From contig CALJPQ010000002.1 of the NCBI GenBank assembly GCA_937980645.1, positions 62,001 to 126,000 on the forward strand: a stretch of 64,000 nt of DNA, in the 5' to 3' direction. A program made the position numbers and the translations under genes. The stretch comes from an uncultured Saprospiraceae bacterium. GTDB taxonomy: Bacteria; Bacteroidota; Bacteroidia; Chitinophagales; Saprospiraceae. Under the pieces are notes generated by a model. That model was not told the DNA's origin and searched no databases. It worked only from the letters and a program-made list of their open reading frames with translations. Below, piece after piece: positions 1-8,051 of this stretch. Within the stretch, counting starts at the first letter, position 1; every line of letters starts with the position of its first letter.

Positions 1-131
1 CAGTCCCACGCCCGCTCGAAGGCTGGGCAGTGATCGAACAAAAAACGGAAAAGCGCTTCCGGATAGGCTGGCCGAAACCGGGCATACTCGGAAGCCTGCG
101 CGGAAAACAGGTCTTTTGGCCCGGTATCCAT
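1..131 (-). CDS. Class I SAM-dependent methyltransferase, N-terminal fragment
   Basis: Only the first 43 codons lie in the window; the gene runs off the left edge. The protein begins MDTGPKDLFSAQASEYARFR and continues with a PAYPEALF segment. The pattern of a phenylalanine-rich start followed by YARFRPxYP is typical of the opening of small class I (type 11) methyltransferases in Bacteroidota, just before the SAM-binding motif, which is outside the window. The start is the ATG at 131, 9 bases downstream of the stop of the alpha-oxoamine synthase gene on the same strand, so the two may be co-transcribed. The substrate cannot be guessed. Confidence 0.6.
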   Translation of the reverse strand, partial: MDTGPKDLFSAQASEYARFRPAYPEALFRFLFDHCPAFERAWD

Positions 132-139
132 GCCTGGCC

Positions 140-1381
140 TCAGGCAGGTTGTTGCAGCATTTGCCGATAAATGCCCTTCTCCAACTTCTCCCGCACAGCG
201 GAGAAGGCGTCCAGCGTCAGGCGGATGTCTTCGTCCGTGTGCACGGCAGTGGGTATGAGGCGCAGGATGACCATGTCTTTAGGCACGACCGGATAGACCA
301 CCACGGAGCAGAACACGCCATAGTTTTCGCGCATGTCGCGCACTAAGGCGGTGGTTTCTTCAATGGCGCCGTGCATGTACACTGGTGTAACGCAGGTATT
401 GGTGTCGCCCAGGTCGAAGCCGCGTTCGCGCAGGCCGTTTTGCAAAGCGTGCACGTTTTTCCACAGGCGCTCGCGCAGTTCGGGCCGTGTTTTGAGCAGT
501 TCGAAGCGCTTGATGGCGCCCTCTACGATGGGCATGGGCAGCGACTTGGCGAAGATCTGCGAGCGCATGTTGTAGCGCAAGTAGCGGATGATGTCTTTTG
601 GCCCCGCTACAAAGGCGCCAATCAGAGCCATGCTTTTGGCAAAGGTGCTGAAGTAGAGGTCCACTTCGTCGGTTACGCCCTGTTCTTCGGCGGCGCCGGC
701 GCCTGTTTTGCCCAGCATGCCGAAGCCGTGAGCGTCGTCAATGAGCAGGCGGAAGTTGTATTGCTCTTTGAGGGCGACGATTTCGCGCAGTTTGCCCTGG
801 TCGCCGCGCATGCCAAAGACGCCCTCCGTGATGACTAAGATACCCCCGCCGGTCTCTTGGGTAATCTTTTGGGCGCGTTCTAAGTTCTTGTGCAGGCTGG
901 CGATGTCGTTGTGCGCGAAAGCGAAGCGTTTGCCCAGGTGCATGCGCACGGCGTCCACGATGCAGGCGTGGCTTTCGGCATCATACACGACGACGTCGCG
1001 GCGCGTCAGCAGGGCATCAATGACCGACATGATGCCCTGATAGCCGTAGTTGAGCAGGTAGCCGGCCTCCTTGCCTACAAAATGTGCTAGAGCGGTCTCC
1101 AGCTCCTGGTGGCGTTTCGTCTCGCCGCTCATCATGCGGGCGCCCATAGGGTAGGCTAAGCCCCAGCGCGCGGCGCTTTCGGCGTCGGCCTTGCGTACTT
1201 CGGGGTGGTTGGCTAAGCCCAAGTAGTTGTTGATGCTCCAGCAAATGACTTCCTTACCCCGGAAATACATGCGGTTGCCCAGTTCTCCCTCCAATTGCGG
1301 GAACATGTAGTAGCCCTCGGCCATGTCAGCGTATTTGCCCAACGGGCCGGCTTGCTCTAAAATGCGTGCGAATAAGTCCAT
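140..1381 (-). CDS. Alpha-oxoamine synthase family PLP enzyme (serine palmitoyltransferase/KBL-like)
   Basis: 413 residues, fold-type I PLP enzyme that condenses an amino acid with an acyl-CoA or acyl-ACP. Visible active-site features: the PLP-stacking histidine in DAESHAC (H138), the cofactor-binding DDAHGFG motif (D215-D216-H218), and the Schiff-base lysine in STFAKS (K249). The glycine-rich NYLGLANHP near residue 52 is also typical. The family includes serine palmitoyltransferase, 2-amino-3-ketobutyrate CoA ligase and AONS; Bacteroidota use a member for sphingolipid synthesis, but the sequence alone does not fix the substrate. A longer in-frame start at 1456 would overlap the next gene. 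The ATG at 1381 is preferred because a TACCTTTG promoter box lies about 20 bases upstream. Confidence 0.8.
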   Translation of the reverse strand: MDLFARILEQAGPLGKYADMAEGYYMFPQLEGELGNRMYFRGKEVICWSINNYLGLANHPEVRKADAESAARWGLAYPMGARMMSGETKRHQELETALAHFVGKEAGYLLNYGYQGIMSVIDALLTRRDVVVYDAESHACIVDAVRMHLGKRFAFAHNDIASLHKNLERAQKITQETGGGILVITEGVFGMRGDQGKLREIVALKEQYNFRLLIDDAHGFGMLGKTGAGAAEEQGVTDEVDLYFSTFAKSMALIGAFVAGPKDIIRYLRYNMRSQIFAKSLPMPIVEGAIKRFELLKTRPELRERLWKNVHALQNGLRERGFDLGDTNTCVTPVYMHGAIEETTALVRDMRENYGVFCSVVVYPVVPKDMVILRLIPTAVHTDEDIRLTLDAFSAVREKLEKGIYRQMLQQPA

Positions 1382-1401
1382 AGTGTGTGAAAATGAGTGC
1401 G

Positions 1402-1409
1402 CAAAGGTA
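1402..1409 (-). promoter_or_regulatory. TACCTTTG -7 promoter box
   Basis: Exact Bacteroidota TAnnTTTG box on the minus strand, about 20 bases upstream of the ATG at 1381. It lies 19-26 bases before the 3' end of the upstream cystathionine beta-synthase-like coding sequence, so the oxoamine synthase can be transcribed separately from within or beyond that gene. Confidence 0.55.
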
Positions 1410-1427
1410 CGGTGGTCGTGGATTGCT

Positions 1428-2465
1428 TCAGACCGTTGTGTGCCAGTTGGCCGCATCTGTGGGCTCAGAGGCTTCTTCCAGCGTGTCTTCGTCTAAGAAG
1501 CCCTGTTTGCGCATCCAATCGTCATCAAATACCTTCGACACGTATTTGCTGCCGTGGTCGGCAAAGAGCAGGACGACGACATCGTCGGGGGTGAGCTGCC
1601 CTGCTATATGCCGCAGCCCTTGCAGTACTGCCCCGCTGGAGTAGCCGGCCATGATGCCCTCCTGACGTGCCAGTTCGCGCGTGCGCAGGGCACTGTCTTT
1701 ATCAGTAACCTTGACGAAGCGGTCAATGAGGTCGAAGTCCACGTTACCTGGGATGAAGTTTTTGCCAGTGCCTTCGATGTTGTAAGGGCCAATTTCATTT
1801 TCATCGAAGATGCCTGTTTCGTGATATTTCTTCAATACGGAGCCATAGGCATCTACGGCAATGATGCGCAGGTCGGGGTTTTGTTCGCGCAAATAGCGTC
1901 CGGTGCCGCACAGTGTGCCGCCGGTGCTGGCGCTGCCGATGAGCCAGGTAACGCGACCATTGGTCTCTTCCCAGATTTCAGGCCCCGTGCTCAGATAGTG
2001 GGCCTCAGGGTTGTCTATGTTGAAATTCTGGTTGGCGTAAAAAGCGCCGGGTATTTCGCGCGCCAGTTGCTCGGCGCGGCGCACATAGGAGTTCGGGTCG
2101 TCGTGGCGCGCATCTTTAGGGCACAGGACGACTTCAGCCCCCATGGCGAGCAGATTGTTCAGCTTGTCTTTGGAGATTTTATCGGTAACCGTCAGCACGC
2201 AGCGATAACCCTTCCAGGCGCATACCATGGCTAAGCTGAAGCCCGTGTTGCCGCTCGTGGCATCCACTACCGTGCCGCCCGGCTGCAAGCGCCCCATCTG
2301 TTCGGCCCGCTCAATGATGTGTAGCGCGATGCGATCTTTTGCGCTCAGTCCCGGGTTGAAGGACTCCAGCTTCGCATACACCTGAGCCGGAATGTCGGTT
2401 ACCGTTTTGTGTAAGCGCACTAATGGGGTTTTGCCGATGGTCTCTAAAATGTTGCTGTAAACCAT
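1428..2465 (-). CDS. Cystathionine beta-synthase-like / cysteine synthase family enzyme
   Basis: 345 residues, fold-type II PLP enzyme of serine/cysteine metabolism. The PLP lysine is K43 in GLSAKDR and the phosphate/carboxylate loop is SGNTG at residues 71-75. The C-terminal half carries EGTGKNFIP and GIMAGYSSGA, which match cystathionine beta-synthase better than O-acetylserine sulfhydrylase. No regulatory CBS domains follow, as is usual for bacterial members. I chose the ATG at 2465, which begins directly with the conserved NILETIGKTPLVRL segment; an ATG at 2480 adds five residues. The enzyme consumes serine, as would an SPT-type oxoamine synthase next door, but a shared pathway is only speculation. 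Confidence 0.8.
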   Translation of the reverse strand: MVYSNILETIGKTPLVRLHKTVTDIPAQVYAKLESFNPGLSAKDRIALHIIERAEQMGRLQPGGTVVDATSGNTGFSLAMVCAWKGYRCVLTVTDKISKDKLNNLLAMGAEVVLCPKDARHDDPNSYVRRAEQLAREIPGAFYANQNFNIDNPEAHYLSTGPEIWEETNGRVTWLIGSASTGGTLCGTGRYLREQNPDLRIIAVDAYGSVLKKYHETGIFDENEIGPYNIEGTGKNFIPGNVDFDLIDRFVKVTDKDSALRTRELARQEGIMAGYSSGAVLQGLRHIAGQLTPDDVVVLLFADHGSKYVSKVFDDDWMRKQGFLDEDTLEEASEPTDAANWHTTV

Positions 2466-2854
2466 GTTTTGATGACACATTAAAACAAAAAGATAATCGG
2501 GCCACTGCCGTTTGTGTACCCGCTATTTGATAAATCAAGCATAGTACAGGCTACGCAGCAAGCGTTACGACGCGCTGAAAAAAATCAGACGTCGCTCGAA
2601 AAAAACATCGGCCTTATCTGTGGGAAAGAAATGTGTCGGTAGCGCCGACCGGTGAGATATGCGGCAAAGGTATGAAAATCACCGTCAGACGATAGCAGCC
2701 GCAGGAAAAAAGTTGCCAGAACGGACAGGCGGTTACCGGGACTGTTCCTGCCGGTCTTGCGTTTTGGCACTATCAGGTCTGCCCAGATTTGGCCGCAAAA
2801 CCGTCGGGGATACCCGTATCTTGCGGCCATTTCAATGAGGCTTCTTTTGATGTC
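2466..2854. other. Intergenic region between divergent genes
   Basis: 389 bases without a convincing gene. A minus-strand frame runs through it and antisense across the DUF1573 gene, but its composition and position make it a shadow. It contains a minus-strand TACCTTTG box at 2665-2672, which would give the cystathionine beta-synthase-like gene a leader of about 190 bases. I recognise no riboswitch in that leader. A TATCTTGC sequence at 2817-2824 is a weak candidate for the plus-strand DUF1573 gene. Confidence 0.5.
2665..2672 (-). promoter_or_regulatory. TACCTTTG -7 box, far upstream of its gene
   Basis: Exact match to the box used throughout this window, on the minus strand. The nearest downstream start on that strand is the cystathionine beta-synthase-like gene at 2465, so a transcript from here would have an unusually long leader. 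Confidence 0.4.
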
Positions 2855-3229
2855 ATGAAAAACATCCTGCTGAAACCCCTCGCCGGTATACTCATTCTGC
2901 TGCTGCTTAGCGCTGCTGATAGCTCTGTTGTGCGCTGGCCGGATGGCACCGAGCACGATTTTGGCCAGCTGCGTCAGGGCCGTACCGTCGAGCATCGCTT
3001 TGTTTTTGAGAACATTGCATCCGAAGCCATTGCTTTGGAGACCGTTCGCACCGAATGCGGCTGCACGGTCGCAGATTGGCCTGAAGAGCCCATTGCCCCG
3101 AGGCAGCGCGGCGAGGTACGCGTTGATTTCCACGCCGACCGCAGCGGTCCTTTCCGAAAAAAAATTAAAGTCTATTTCGACCGCCAGCGCCGTGCTGAAA
3201 TCCTGTGGATAAGCGGAGTGGTAGAGTGA
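2855..3229 (+). CDS. DUF1573 exported protein
   Basis: 124 residues. It starts MKNILLKPLAG with a hydrophobic stretch (residues 5-20), a signal peptide or anchor. The body carries the DUF1573 hallmarks: DFGQLRQGRTVEHRFVFEN, then TECGCTVADWP, then an immunoglobulin-like strand pattern ending in a bulky hydrophobic segment. DUF1573 proteins are single Ig-like (ASH/MSP-type) domains common in Bacteroidota; the CGC motif is a conserved feature of unknown function. An earlier in-frame ATG at 2789 would place 22 odd residues before the signal sequence, so the ATG at 2855 is preferred. Location is probably periplasmic. Confidence 0.75.
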   Translation: MKNILLKPLAGILILLLLSAADSSVVRWPDGTEHDFGQLRQGRTVEHRFVFENIASEAIALETVRTECGCTVADWPEEPIAPRQRGEVRVDFHADRSGPFRKKIKVYFDRQRRAEILWISGVVE

Positions 3230-3359
3230 AAAGGTTGCGGATGTTAACGGCGTGTGCCCTTTCTGCATGCGTCCGGAGCAGTGCAGCATTCTGGCAGTTT
3301 TGCTCATCATGGCCAATGCATTCTGGAAGCCACTGGCGTTGCTCTTTGCATCAAATCGC

Positions 3360-3367
3360 TACCTTTG
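3360..3367 (+). promoter_or_regulatory. TACCTTTG promoter of sucC
   Basis: The -7 box TACCTTTG is preceded by a TTG at 3339-3341 with 18 bases between, close to the Bacteroidota -33/-7 arrangement. The ATG of sucC lies about 69 bases downstream. Confidence 0.6.
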
Positions 3368-3435
3368 CCGCGCCCTCCGCTGCGGCGTCGGGGCGCCATT
3401 TTTTCACCAAAACATAACGACGCTACACACCTTCT

Positions 3436-4626
3436 ATGAACTTACACGAATACCAGGGAAAAGAGCTGCTCAAATCCTACGGAGTCAAGATCCAGGAGGG
3501 CATTCTGGCCCATACGCCCGAAGAGGCCGAGGCGGCGGCCCACAAGTTGAAAGAACTGTATCAGTCGGACTGGTGCGTGATTAAGGCCCAGATACACGCC
3601 GGTGGCCGCGGCAAAGGCGGCGGGGTGAAGCTGGCCAAAAGCCCTGCTGAGGCACGCCAGCTGGCCAGCCAGATCCTGGGCATGATGCTTGTTACCCCGC
3701 AGACGCCGCCCCAGGGCAAATTAGTGCGTAAGGTGCTGGTAGCGCAAGACGTCTTTTATCCCGGTGCACACGAGCCTAAAGAATACTACATCAGTATCCT
3801 GACCGATCGCTCGCGCAACGGCAACGTAATCATCTACTCGCCCGACGGTGGCATGGACATCGAGGCCGTAGCCGAAAAGACGCCCGAGCGCGTGTTTACA
3901 GAGTTCGTGGACCCGCTTCTGGGCTTGCGACCTTTCCAGGCCGCCAAAGTAGCTTTCAACCTGGGCCTGAGCGGTCAGGCGCACAAAGAGATGACGGCGT
4001 TCGTTCAAAAATTATACGCTGCTTTCATTGGCAGCGATGCCTCTCTTTTTGAAATCAACCCCTGCCTGAAAACCTCCGACGAGCAGATCATTGCCGTGGA
4101 TGCCAAAGTGGTGCTCGACGACAACGCTCTCATGCGCCACCCCGACCTGGCAGCCCTGCGCGACACCGACGAGGAAGACCCTACCGACGTGGAAGCTCGC
4201 GAAAACGACCTCAACTACGTCAAGTTGGACGGCAACGTCGGCTGCATGGTCAACGGCGCCGGCTTAGCCATGGCCACTATGGACCTCATCAAACTCTCGG
4301 GCGGCGAACCCGCCAACTTCCTGGACGTGGGCGGCACCGCCGATGCGCAGCGCGTAGAGAAAGCCATGCGCATCATCCTGAAAGACCCCAACGTGAAAGC
4401 CATCCTGATTAACATTTTCGGTGGCATTGTGCGCTGCGACCGCGTGGCTCAGGGCGTAGTGGACGCCTACAAATCCATTGGCGACATTCCCGTGCCGGTC
4501 ATCGTACGCCTGCAGGGTACCAATGCCGATATTGCCAAAAAAATTATAGACGAGTCAGGGCTGCGCGTCATGGGCGCTGTGGAGTTCCAGGAAGCCGCTG
4601 ACTTAGTAGCAAAAGTGCTGCGCTAA
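3436..4626 (+). CDS. sucC: Succinyl-CoA synthetase beta subunit (ADP-forming type)
   Basis: 396 residues, full length. It begins [17 protein letters not shown], the family signature. An ATP-grasp domain follows with the glycine-rich [11 protein letters not shown] loop near residues 55-65. The C-terminal CoA-ligase domain has [10 protein letters not shown] around residue 329, the segment that approaches the phosphohistidine of the alpha subunit. The enzyme interconverts succinyl-CoA and succinate with substrate-level phosphorylation in the TCA cycle. The partner gene sucD is not in the neighbourhood: upstream is DUF1573, downstream is kdsB on the opposite strand. It is therefore transcribed alone from the 3360 promoter, which is common in Bacteroidota. 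Confidence 0.95.
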   Translation: MNLHEYQGKELLKSYGVKIQEGILAHTPEEAEAAAHKLKELYQSDWCVIKAQIHAGGRGKGGGVKLAKSPAEARQLASQILGMMLVTPQTPPQGKLVRKVLVAQDVFYPGAHEPKEYYISILTDRSRNGNVIIYSPDGGMDIEAVAEKTPERVFTEFVDPLLGLRPFQAAKVAFNLGLSGQAHKEMTAFVQKLYAAFIGSDASLFEINPCLKTSDEQIIAVDAKVVLDDNALMRHPDLAALRDTDEEDPTDVEARENDLNYVKLDGNVGCMVNGAGLAMATMDLIKLSGGEPANFLDVGGTADAQRVEKAMRIILKDPNVKAILINIFGGIVRCDRVAQGVVDAYKSIGDIPVPVIVRLQGTNADIAKKIIDESGLRVMGAVEFQEAADLVAKVLR

Positions 4627-4637
4627 AAAGCGCTCTG

Positions 4638-5393
4638 TCAGGCTGTTTGCTCGTCGGGCCGTGGTCCGGCGAGCAAACGCTGCAGGTCCTCCGGGGTGTC
4701 AATGCCCATGCTCTCTGCGTCGGTGATGCCCACGGCGATGCTGTATCCGTGCGCCAGCCAGCGTAACTGTTCCAAAGACTCGGCCACTTCTAGCGGCGAT
4801 GGGGGCAACTGAGCCACTTGCAGTAGAGCATCGCGCCGAAAGGCGTAGAGCCCTAAATGCTTGTAAAATTCGCCCGCCGTAAGCCAGACCTCTGGTGCTA
4901 CGCCGCGCACGAAGGGAATAGGGTGACGGCTGAAATAAAGCGCCTGGCGGTTTTGGGCAAAAACAGCCTTGACGACATTCGGATTGAACAACTCTTCGGG
5001 CGTGCGGATGCGTTTGACCAGCGTAGCGATAGGGCAGGGGGGGGCTTCTGTCAGCGTGCGTACCAGCAGGTCAGTTTGCTCGGGTTGTACGAAAGGCTCA
5101 TCGCCCTGGATATTGAGGATGATTTCAGCGTTTTCGATACTGGTAGCTACTTCAGCGCAACGGTCGGTGCCGCTTCGGTGGTCGGAGCGGGTCATGATCA
5201 CCTCGCCGCCAAAAGCGTGTGCATGTTCGTAGATGCGCTCGTCGTCGGTGGCTATGATGACGCGCTCTACAAGGGTACTTTTGCGCGCCTGTTCCCATAC
5301 GCGCTGGAGCATGCTCTTGCCCCAAATGTCGGCTAACGGCTTGCCCGGAAAGCGCGTAGAGGCGTAACGGGCCGGAATGATAGCGATCACCAC
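4638..5393 (-). CDS. kdsB: CMP-KDO synthetase (3-deoxy-manno-octulosonate cytidylyltransferase)
   Basis: About 251 residues. The N-terminus reads IAIIPARYASTRFPGKPL, the nucleotide-binding signature of KdsB. GDEPFVQPEQ and VKRIRTPEEL further on, and a late GIDTPEDL, fit the same family. The enzyme activates KDO with CTP for lipid A-core assembly in the cytoplasm. An ATG at 5522 would add 43 unrelated residues and run into the promoter of the divergent LysM gene. The conserved protein starts at one of two consecutive GTG codons (5393 or 5390); I use 5393. The right start is uncertain by one codon. Confidence 0.88.
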   Translation of the reverse strand: MVIAIIPARYASTRFPGKPLADIWGKSMLQRVWEQARKSTLVERVIIATDDERIYEHAHAFGGEVIMTRSDHRSGTDRCAEVATSIENAEIILNIQGDEPFVQPEQTDLLVRTLTEAPPCPIATLVKRIRTPEELFNPNVVKAVFAQNRQALYFSRHPIPFVRGVAPEVWLTAGEFYKHLGLYAFRRDALLQVAQLPPSPLEVAESLEQLRWLAHGYSIAVGITDAESMGIDTPEDLQRLLAGPRPDEQTA

Positions 5394-5419
5394 GGTTGTT
5401 CTATGCCAGAAGAGACCTT

Positions 5420-5427
5420 TACCTTTG
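5420..5427 (+). promoter_or_regulatory. TACCTTTG promoter of the LysM gene
   Basis: The -7 box is preceded by TTG at 5396-5398 with 21 bases between. The start ATG at 5454 is about 27 bases downstream, supporting that start over the in-frame ATG at 5403, which lies upstream of the box. Confidence 0.6.
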
Positions 5428-5453
5428 CCCACAAACATACGGAGAGAAACGCC

Positions 5454-6317
5454 ATGCGACCGAAAACCCTCGTAATCCTCTGGCTCATCAGTCAACTCAC
5501 GGCCTTCGCCCAGAAGCCGCAATCGCAGCCCAAAGGCGCCGAACCCTTGCTCACCTGGCGCGACAGTGTGCTGCTAACCGTAGAGAACGGACAGAAGTAT
5601 CTGCATCACATCGTCAAGCCCGGGCAGACGCTGTTTTCATTGACGCGCTTTTACGGCATGAGTTTAGAAGAGCTGTATTACCTCAATCCGGCGCTTCAGC
5701 ACGACCCCACGCTGCGCGTGGGCACGTTGCTAAAGATTCCCATTCCCAACCGCGCCATTCGGCGCTACGAAGGCGCGCTGTTTGAACGACAGCACTTCGC
5801 TCCGCTTTATTATGTCGTGCAGCCGGGCGATAACCTCTTCCACGTGGCCAAACGCCTCTTCGATATGCCCATGGACTCCATGCGCCAGCGCAACCACTTG
5901 CGCAGCGACAACATTCAGCCCGGTCAAATGCTTCACGTCGGCTGGATGAGCCTCGAAGGCATACCCGCCGAATGGCGCTCCACACCAGTAGTAGAAACCG
6001 TGCCCGAGCAAACTCACCGAGACCGCTTTGAGGAGGAAAAGAAACGGCTGACCGAATATAGCGGCCAGGGTGTATGCTACTGGAATCGCGAAAGCAACGA
6101 AAAAGGCGATTTCTATGCCCTCCACCGCGAGGCCGCTATCGGCTCCACCATTGCCGTAACCAACCCCATGAGCCGCCAGGTCGTGCATGCCCGCGTCATC
6201 GGGCGCATCCCGTCCACGTATGAGTCCAACATCGAGGTCATCCTGTCGCCTGCAGCCGCCCGATACTTGAAGGCCCTCGACCCCAGATTCTTCGTGCAAA
6301 CCCGATACTTCAAATAG
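5454..6317 (+). CDS. LysM-domain exported protein with C-terminal double-psi-barrel-like domain
   Basis: 287 residues. A signal peptide (MRPKTLVILWLISQLTAFAQ) is followed by two LysM modules, roughly residues 50-98 (HIVKPGQTLFSLTRFYGMS) and 118-165 (YVVQPGDNLFHVAKRLF). The last 85 residues (GVCYWNRESNEKGDFYALHR, then AAIGSTIAVTNP and HARVIGRIP) resemble the RlpA-like double-psi beta-barrel found after LysM repeats in Bacteroidota. LysM binds N-acetylglucosamine polymers, so this is a periplasmic peptidoglycan-associated protein. Its precise role is unknown. A dyad terminator follows immediately. Confidence 0.8.
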   Translation: MRPKTLVILWLISQLTAFAQKPQSQPKGAEPLLTWRDSVLLTVENGQKYLHHIVKPGQTLFSLTRFYGMSLEELYYLNPALQHDPTLRVGTLLKIPIPNRAIRRYEGALFERQHFAPLYYVVQPGDNLFHVAKRLFDMPMDSMRQRNHLRSDNIQPGQMLHVGWMSLEGIPAEWRSTPVVETVPEQTHRDRFEEEKKRLTEYSGQGVCYWNRESNEKGDFYALHREAAIGSTIAVTNPMSRQVVHARVIGRIPSTYESNIEVILSPAAARYLKALDPRFFVQTRYFK

Positions 6318-6319
6318 AG

Positions 6320-6365
6320 AAGCCGGACAGCACATGCGCTAAGGAAGGTGCACTATCCGGCTTTT
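6320..6365 (+). terminator. Rho-independent-type terminator after the LysM gene
   Basis: AAGCCGGA at 6320-6327 pairs with TCCGGCTT at 6356-6363, followed by TTTC. It sits between the convergent LysM and lipoprotein genes and could serve both directions. Confidence 0.55.
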
Positions 6366-6379
6366 CGCCATGACAACGG

Positions 6380-6937
6380 CTAAGGCACAACGAAAATCAG
6401 CAGATTGGATGTGGCAGTGCCTCCTTTATTGTTCTCGGCTGTGCCCTCAAGAGCATAAATGAGTTCGGCGAGGCTCATTCCAGGAGGGCAGCCGCGTTGA
6501 GTATCTATGCTGTATTCGGGCAGGCTCCATTCTACGACTCCGCACTCGCGCATACGTGTTGGCCTCTGATCATACTCTGGCAAGATGCCGTCGTAAAAAA
6601 TCACAGCACTACCTGATGAGCAGTTTTGCCCAAAACCGCAGGTGCTTCTCACCCGCCTTATTCCGCTCTGTTCATCGCGAGCCATCAGGAATACCCTGAC
6701 TGTTTCAGTTCTTCTGACGGTAATGCTAATGTTTTCACCCGAGTACGGTGCGATGGAGGAGGTGGGTGTTGCACCGCTTGTGGCACGGGTAATCATCCAG
6801 ATGAGTTCAGGTGCTGAGGCATCAGAGGAAGGAATCCTGACCACCCCGGGGTCTTCACAGCAACGCGAGCGGCATGCGTTCACTAAAAAGAGCGCGGATG
6901 ACCCTAATAATAGGGCCTTAAAAAGCATCTTCATCAT
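6380..6937 (-). CDS. Hypothetical lipoprotein
   Basis: 185 residues. The N-terminus MMKMLFKALLLGSSALFLVNAC ends in a lipobox with cysteine 22, so it is probably a membrane-anchored lipoprotein. The mature part (CRSRCCEDPGVVRIP onward) is rich in Ser, Thr and Pro and contains five to seven further cysteines (CGFGQNC, RECGV, RGCPPG), suggesting disulfides. The mid section reads like an extracellular beta-sandwich (ISITVRRTETVRVFLMARD). I recognise no family. Two other in-frame ATGs (codons 2 and 4) are equally possible starts. Coding GC is lower than in the neighbours. Confidence 0.65.
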   Translation of the reverse strand: MMKMLFKALLLGSSALFLVNACRSRCCEDPGVVRIPSSDASAPELIWMITRATSGATPTSSIAPYSGENISITVRRTETVRVFLMARDEQSGIRRVRSTCGFGQNCSSGSAVIFYDGILPEYDQRPTRMRECGVVEWSLPEYSIDTQRGCPPGMSLAELIYALEGTAENNKGGTATSNLLIFVVP

Positions 6938-7053
6938 GTGGCGATATTTTTGGTTAAAATATGCTACTCCTGTGTCGCTCGGGTCTGGGCAGTGTCAACC
7001 TGTTGTTCGTCGGTTTATCGAGATACCCGAAAGATTTAAGAGTCGGGTGCGGC

Positions 7054-7782
7054 TTACGGGGGCGCATCGAGGGAGGAGGAAGAGATGGGCAGTCCTTCCT
7101 GCGGATACCAGCACAGGCGGTCGAGCATTCTGGGCGTGCCGCGAAAGACATTGAGGTCCACTGGGCGCGAAATGCCGGGCAAGCGGCCTTTTTCAGAAAA
7201 CTGCCAGAAGTGCCACGACCGTGTGTTCAGGCGCGGATGCTCGTCGGAGTAGCGCGCTATCCAGAGCGGGTAGTCGTCGAAGTAGCCCGCCAGGTGTCGC
7301 TCATAGAAATACTGATTGGTGTAAATGATCGGGCGCACACAGAGGGCTTTCTCGACTTTTTGCAGCCACTCTAAGGCTTCGCGTCGTACGATTTCGGGGC
7401 GTCGGCCGTCGGTGGTCTCAATGTCGAGCACCGGGGCCAGATCGCCAGGCTGCAATTCAACGGTGCGCAAATAGTGCTCGGCTTGCAGGGCGCCATCGCG
7501 CTTGGGGCGGAAGTAGTGGTAAGCCCCGCGGCGGATGCCCATCTCGCGCAGCCATGCCCAATTTTCGGAGAAGAGAGAGTCCAGAAAATCACCGCCTTCG
7601 GTGGCTTTGACGAAGACAAAATGCACCTCACTGCGCTGTACCAATTGCCGCCAGTCTATGCGCTTTTGATGGTGCGACACGTCAATACCCAATATCAGCG
7701 CTGCCGGAGGGTCAAGGACGCCAGTATTACGCCCGCTCCAGACGGGGCAGAATAGGAAAAATAAGAAAGCGAGCAAACGCAT
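7054..7782 (-). CDS. GH25 family lysozyme (muramidase), exported
   Basis: 242 residues. A signal sequence (MRLLAFLFFLFCPVWS) precedes the catalytic TIM-barrel. GH25 hallmarks: LGIDVSHHQKRIDWRQL at the first strand with the catalytic-site aspartate, FVFVKATEGGDF, RRGAYHYFRP, APVLDIETTDG with the D-x-E pair, IIYTNQYFYE, and PLWIARYSDEHP. The enzyme hydrolyses the beta-1,4 link between N-acetylmuramic acid and N-acetylglucosamine. A longer frame starting at 7980 would add 66 residues with no signal-like character, so the ATG at 7782 is preferred. With the LysM protein nearby it suggests a small cell-wall cluster. Confidence 0.88.
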   Translation of the reverse strand: MRLLAFLFFLFCPVWSGRNTGVLDPPAALILGIDVSHHQKRIDWRQLVQRSEVHFVFVKATEGGDFLDSLFSENWAWLREMGIRRGAYHYFRPKRDGALQAEHYLRTVELQPGDLAPVLDIETTDGRRPEIVRREALEWLQKVEKALCVRPIIYTNQYFYERHLAGYFDDYPLWIARYSDEHPRLNTRSWHFWQFSEKGRLPGISRPVDLNVFRGTPRMLDRLCWYPQEGLPISSSSLDAPP

Positions 7783-7939
7783 AGGCAGAGCTTTTCTCAG
7801 TGCAGTAAGGTGCGCGCAATCGGTCCGGGCGACGTGAAAATGTAGCGGCGAAAATAATGCCGCATTCTCCGATGACTGAGACGTGTCGCCAGACTTTGGA
7901 CAAAAGGGCCGTCTGATACCGTATGCGACAGGCCGATTG

Positions 7940-7951
7940 CCCACATGTGGG
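7940..7951. promoter_or_regulatory. Perfect 12-bp palindrome CCCACATGTGGG
   Basis: Perfect inverted repeat in the 269-base divergent region between the GH25 gene and the His/Cys-rich protein gene, about 90 bases upstream of the latter's promoter box. It could be an operator, but a single copy gives no proof. Confidence 0.25.
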
Positions 7952-8039
7952 TAAACGCAAAGGTGGATGCGGTGTTTCATTTCACACCGTGTTCTGGGCC
8001 GTTTGGCTAATGGTGGCCAAATGTCAGCCCAAGATGTGC

Positions 8040-8047
8040 TACCTTTG
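8040..8047 (+). promoter_or_regulatory. TACCTTTG promoter, near-leaderless
   Basis: The box ends four bases before the ATG at 8052 and sixteen before the ATG at 8064. With transcription starting about 4-7 bases after the box, the mRNA would be leaderless or nearly so. Confidence 0.5.
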
Positions 8048-8051
8048 TTTC

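Noticed and set aside
2817..2824. TATCTTGC as promoter of DUF1573
   Set aside because: Does not fit TAnnTTTG and has no suitable -33 element; kept only as a weak note.
2585..3316. 243-codon minus-strand reading frame
   Set aside because: Antisense to the DUF1573 gene, which has a signal peptide and a recognised domain; the minus frame has no family features.
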